NCBI GenBank assembly: GCA_963678485.1
Contig: OY782882.1
Location: 124,001 to 188,000 of the forward strand
Length of the DNA stretch: 64,000 nucleotides
Source of the DNA: CALGYY01 sp963678485
GTDB taxonomy: Bacteria; Bacteroidota; Bacteroidia; Bacteroidales; CAIWKO01
Reading direction: 5' to 3'
Part shown: positions 60,965-64,000 of the stretch, one piece after another
Layout of the letters: every line of letters starts with the position of its first letter
Position numbering within the stretch: the stretch's first letter is position 1
Translations under genes and position numbers: made by a program
The notes under the pieces: model-generated
Seen by the model: only the letters and a program-made list of their open reading frames with translations
The model's database searches: none
What the model was told of the DNA's origin: nothing

Positions 60965-61761
60965 TTATTTTCGTACAAGTTATTAAGCTGGTTCGACCAT
61001 TCGTCCAATACTGCTATATCATTATCATTCCTTTGTAAATAAACAAAACTGATTTTATAAATGTGAAGAATTGTCATTAAATTCCGTTTTATTCTATGCA
61101 AAATGAGTGGTATATTTTCCTTCTCAGGTACTGTGAATATCCATGATAAAATTCCAAAATGTTCTAGTTTTGAATAATATGAATAATCCTCGAAAATATT
61201 ACTGAACATATCGTATTTTGAATCATTTTTAAGGATTCTAAATATTTTTCTGGTGGGACATGATTGTTCTATGTCATTATTATTGTACAACCAAATGAAA
61301 TCTTCTTGAAATTTACGCTCTTTTTCTATAAACTCTGCATCACTCAGCATTCCAACATCTTTCAACGCTTTATAATCATCAATTTGATTCTTAATATTTC
61401 CAGAAAATACTTTTTTTAATTCACTTTTAAAACTGCTATAATCTGGAATAACATCCGGTTGTGGAGGATTGCCTATTTTAACATCATCCAGGCATTTTAT
61501 AATATATCCATACTGAAGTATGTCCAGACACGCAGATCTCAACAAAATTCCTATTGGCAGTTCCAATTGTGGTTTTATTTCAATTTCAGTTAAATGGGGG
61601 CTTATTCCTTTTTGAATAAAAACTAATCTTCTGTTAATATTTAACGTGTAAAATTGAATAAAAAGCGGATCAAATTTAGTACCTATGTATGAATCTAAGA
61701 TTTTAGCAACAAACCTTAAACTATCATCGTTAATTTGGACTATGGTTTTCCAGTCGATCAT
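60961..61761 (-). CDS. unknown protein inside the restriction operon
   Basis: This 266-residue, mostly helical protein begins MIDWKTIVQINDDSLRFVA and has no motif I recognise. It contains RLVFIQKGISPHL, CLDDVKIGNPPQPDVIPDYSSFKSEL and FEDYSYYSKLEHFGILSW. The Tyr/Ser/Lys-rich SYYSKLEHF phrase is reminiscent of abortive-infection type proteins (Abi-like, HEPN-like DUFs), but no clear Rx4-6H motif is seen. It overlaps both neighbours by four bases (hsdS and the ORF6N gene), so it belongs to the operon. A regulatory or accessory defence function is likely but unproved. Confidence 0.6.
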   Translation of the reverse strand: MIDWKTIVQINDDSLRFVAKILDSYIGTKFDPLFIQFYTLNINRRLVFIQKGISPHLTEIEIKPQLELPIGILLRSACLDILQYGYIIKCLDDVKIGNPPQPDVIPDYSSFKSELKKVFSGNIKNQIDDYKALKDVGMLSDAEFIEKERKFQEDFIWLYNNNDIEQSCPTRKIFRILKNDSKYDMFSNIFEDYSYYSKLEHFGILSWIFTVPEKENIPLILHRIKRNLMTILHIYKISFVYLQRNDNDIAVLDEWSNQLNNLYENK

Positions 61762-62684
61762 TTATTCCCTTTTAATTTTTCGAGCAGGTTTATTGCTTCT
61801 GCATCCATTTTTGAAAAGGCAAACCACTTTTTACCAAGGTCTTTCAGGGATGCGCCGATATGATATAGTGCTGCTTCATCAATAATCAGGAAGCGGTCAT
61901 GCGCTTGTTTTAATATTTTCACCGTTACTGCATCATATTGTGCATTGTATTTTTTTATATCAAGTTCCAGCTCTTTGTTTATTTCCTTCGTGAATATGGT
62001 AAGTTGCACTCCCTTTTTTCTTTTAGCAAACAATGTCAGAACAGTTTCATCAACGTAATTATCAACAAGAATAATTGACTTCTTGGCCTTACGTACCAGG
62101 TCGGCGATAAAAACATAGGCATCAAAAACCTGCCCGTCAAAGAAAATTCCCTTCTCTGCCTTAATTTCATTGCTTTCTAGTGCCCGAAAAACACGTTCAA
62201 ATTTTTCGTCGGATTCTATCTGCTTACGTTCCACTTTGTCGAGACGCTGGAAAATTGCAGCTTTATCAGCAATAAACTTTCTCATTTCAACAAAGGCCTG
62301 CATAATCTGTATGCTCACCCTTACAGCAGTCTCGCTGTGCAGAACCGCCGAAAGCATGGCTACGCCCTGTTCGGTAAAAACATAGGGAAGATATTTGCGG
62401 TGTTGGCCTCGGCCTTCGTTTAAGGTGCCATTTTGGAACCTTAAAGACTCATCCTTTTTTGAGGTGCCAATTTGGAACCTTAAATCACTCCATTCATTAT
62501 CAGTAAGTTGGAACATAAAGGAATCAGGGAACCTATCAATATTTCTTTTAACAGCCCGATTGATCATTTTAGTCTCAACGGAGTACAATTCCGCCAGATG
62601 GCTGTCAATCATAACCTGTGCCCCACGGACGGTAAATATCCGGTTCTCAATATCCAATTGTTTAATGATTTTATCTGAGGTCAT
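61758..62684 (-). CDS. ORF6N-domain protein
   Basis: This 308-residue protein has an N-terminal ORF6N domain: VRGAQVMIDSHLAELYSVETKMINRAVKRNIDRFPDSFMFQL and LPYVFTEQGVAMLSAVLHSETAVRVSIQIMQAF. ORF6N is a DNA-binding-type domain from phage anti-repressor proteins and is often found beside type I restriction genes. A C-terminal region of about 150 residues with VFIADLVRKAKKSIILVDNYVDE and FLIIDEAALYHIGASLKDLG recalls a phospholipase-D-like domain. Between the domains the coding DNA holds a near-perfect tandem repeat (62423-62484). It may regulate the operon. Confidence 0.75.
   Translation of the reverse strand: MTSDKIIKQLDIENRIFTVRGAQVMIDSHLAELYSVETKMINRAVKRNIDRFPDSFMFQLTDNEWSDLRFQIGTSKKDESLRFQNGTLNEGRGQHRKYLPYVFTEQGVAMLSAVLHSETAVRVSIQIMQAFVEMRKFIADKAAIFQRLDKVERKQIESDEKFERVFRALESNEIKAEKGIFFDGQVFDAYVFIADLVRKAKKSIILVDNYVDETVLTLFAKRKKGVQLTIFTKEINKELELDIKKYNAQYDAVTVKILKQAHDRFLIIDEAALYHIGASLKDLGKKWFAFSKMDAEAINLLEKLKGNK
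62423..62484. repeat. two near-identical palindromic 23-base repeats inside the ORF6N gene
   Basis: Copies at 62423-62445 and 62462-62484 differ by one base. Each holds AGGTGCCA and TGGAACCTTAAA, and the first copy with its flank is itself an inverted repeat with one mismatch (TTAAGGTGCCA against TGGAACCTTAA). In the protein they appear as LRFQIGTSK and LRFQNGTLN. A DNA-binding or expansion-prone site is possible. Confidence 0.6.
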
Positions 62685-62706
62685 ATTTTAATGTCTGACA
62701 ATCCTT

Positions 62707-64000
62707 TTATATTTTAAACCCTATTTTAGAAAGATTATCCTTTATTGCCTGATCGAGTAATCTTGACTTCTCCATTTGTTCCTTCAAGGAGACGGTTAAC
62801 TGATTCATCTTTTCAGAAAATTCCTGCCCGTCGTCTTCTGCTTCTTTAAACTCAATATACCTTCCAGGTGTAAGGATATGATTGTTCTTTCGTAATTCTT
62901 CTATACTGGCTGATTTACAAAATCCGGGAACATCTTTATACTTCGTTTCCCAGTCTTTCCCTCTCCAATTATGGTAAGTGTCAGCTATTTTCTCAATATC
63001 TGTTTCAGTCAATTCTTTTTGTTTTCGGCTAATCATGGAGCCTAATTCTCGTGCATCAATAAACAGTATATGGTTACTTCGGTTACGAAACTTACTGTTT
63101 GTTTTGTTGCGGGATAAAAACCACAAGCAGGCCGGAATTTGTGTATTGTAGAATAATTGCGGTGGAAGAGATACCATGCAATCAATCTGATCATTTTCCA
63201 CTAACTCACGCCGGATTTGACCTTCCGTGGCTGTATCACTGCTCATGCTACCATTTGCCAGTACTATTCCAGCTGATCCATTAGGGGCAAGCTTGCTCAG
63301 GAAATGTTGCAGCCATGCGTAGTTAGCATTGCCACTTGGGGGAATGCCGTATTTCCATTTATGCGTTTCACCCGGATTAATATTATAGTCGCTTACGTTA
63401 AACGGAGGATTTGCAAGGATGTAATCCACTTTCAATTCCGGGAACTTATCGTTCATGAAAGTATCACCCAGTTCAATCTTCGCTTCAATTCCCCGAATGG
63501 CAAGGTTCATCTTCGCCAGCTTATAGGTGGTCGGATTACTTTCCTGCCCGTAAATAGAAATTTTTCCTTTCCTGTGTTCGTGCAATTCAATAAACCGTTC
63601 ACTCTGCACGAACATACCACCACTTCCGCAGCAACCATCGTACACTCGTTTTTCTGCTTCAGGTGCAAGAACAGCAACCAATAATTTTACAATACATGAT
63701 GGAGTGTAAAACTGTCCGCCTTTTTTACCTTCAGCGTCGGCAAACTGTCCGAGAAAGTATTCAAATACAAATCCTAAAACATCCTTCCCCTTATTGTTTC
63801 CGTTACTATTCAAAGCAATTGTACCAATAAGGTCAATAAGTTCACCCAAACGTTGCTTATCGAGTGCCGGTCTTGCATAATCTTTGGGCAAAACTCCTTT
63901 GAGCGAAGGATTGTCTTTTTCGATAGCATCCATCGCATCGTCGATATCCTTTCCGATTGTTGGCAATTTAGCACGGCCCTGCAAATAACTCCATCGTGAT
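62707..64000 (-). CDS. hsdM: type I restriction-modification DNA methylase (HsdM), N-terminus beyond the window
   Basis: The visible 431 codons show the HsdM methylase core: the SAM motif VYDGCCGSGGMFVQS and the catalytic NPPF in YILANPPFNVSDYNIN, plus FYTPSCIVKLLVAVLAP and ANGSMSSDTATEG. The frame stays open to base 64000 (SRWSYLQGRAKLPTIGKDID reads across the last codons), so the gene starts outside the window. HsdM methylates adenine in the sequence chosen by HsdS and forms the M2S core of the restriction enzyme. It is first in this minus-strand defence operon. Confidence 0.95.
   Translation of the reverse strand, partial: SRWSYLQGRAKLPTIGKDIDDAMDAIEKDNPSLKGVLPKDYARPALDKQRLGELIDLIGTIALNSNGNNKGKDVLGFVFEYFLGQFADAEGKKGGQFYTPSCIVKLLVAVLAPEAEKRVYDGCCGSGGMFVQSERFIELHEHRKGKISIYGQESNPTTYKLAKMNLAIRGIEAKIELGDTFMNDKFPELKVDYILANPPFNVSDYNINPGETHKWKYGIPPSGNANYAWLQHFLSKLAPNGSAGIVLANGSMSSDTATEGQIRRELVENDQIDCMVSLPPQLFYNTQIPACLWFLSRNKTNSKFRNRSNHILFIDARELGSMISRKQKELTETDIEKIADTYHNWRGKDWETKYKDVPGFCKSASIEELRKNNHILTPGRYIEFKEAEDDGQEFSEKMNQLTVSLKEQMEKSRLLDQAIKDNLSKIGFKI

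Overview
The window looks like the chromosome of a Bacteroidota bacterium. The reasons are several secreted proteins with C-terminal type IX secretion (T9SS) sorting domains, SprB-like and FISUMP-type domains, an ECF sigma factor next to a membrane-anchored barrel protein, A-rich leaders with few Shine-Dalgarno motifs, and several TAnnTTTG -7 promoter boxes. No species can be named from what I see.

Bases 1-25110 are chromosomal backbone. In order: two FISUMP lipoproteins; a complete potassium-uptake locus on the minus strand (kdpF, a 37-codon small ORF, kdpA, kdpB, a 48-codon small ORF, kdpC, kdpD, kdpE); a YgiD-like dioxygenase; four T9SS cargo proteins; a sigma factor with a coupled membrane protein; a repeat-filled intergenic stretch; a YidE-type transporter; and rmuC.

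A serine tRNA gene (25111-25198) is followed directly by a tyrosine recombinase, which marks the left edge of an integrated element. Behind the recombinase lie a small helix-turn-helix gene and, on the minus strand, a cargo block: a HEPN-like protein, a membrane protein, an ATP-grasp ligase and two small precursor peptides with shared leader and core motifs. I read the last three as a graspetide (ester/amide-crosslinked peptide) locus.

From 30007 to 47753, 21 tightly packed plus-strand genes form a virus-like module. It holds many small membrane proteins, an LEA14-like protein, a transglutaminase-like protein, a jelly-roll-like candidate capsid protein, a set of small beta-rich proteins, a lytic transglycosylase with a possible frameshifted membrane anchor, a holin/spanin/amidase-like lysis set, an adenine methyltransferase, a RadC/JAB protein, a very large helicase and a RadA-like ATPase. 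No terminase, portal or tail gene is visible. My best reading is an integrated tailless, probably membrane-containing virus of a type I cannot name. This is inference from gene content and sequence pattern, not homology search.

From 47804 to the end, everything is on the minus strand and packed like one long defence operon. In transcription order: hsdM (cut by the window end), an ORF6N-domain gene, an unknown gene, hsdS, qatA, qatB, qatC, qatD, hsdR, a TIR/deoxyribosyltransferase-like protein, a SIR2-like protein, a HEPN-like protein and a PIN-like protein. A complete Qat anti-phage system therefore sits inside a type I restriction-modification operon, followed by a four-gene cassette of putative NAD/nucleotide- and RNA-targeting effectors. 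No right attachment site was seen, so the element either continues past base 64000 or its right end was not recognised.
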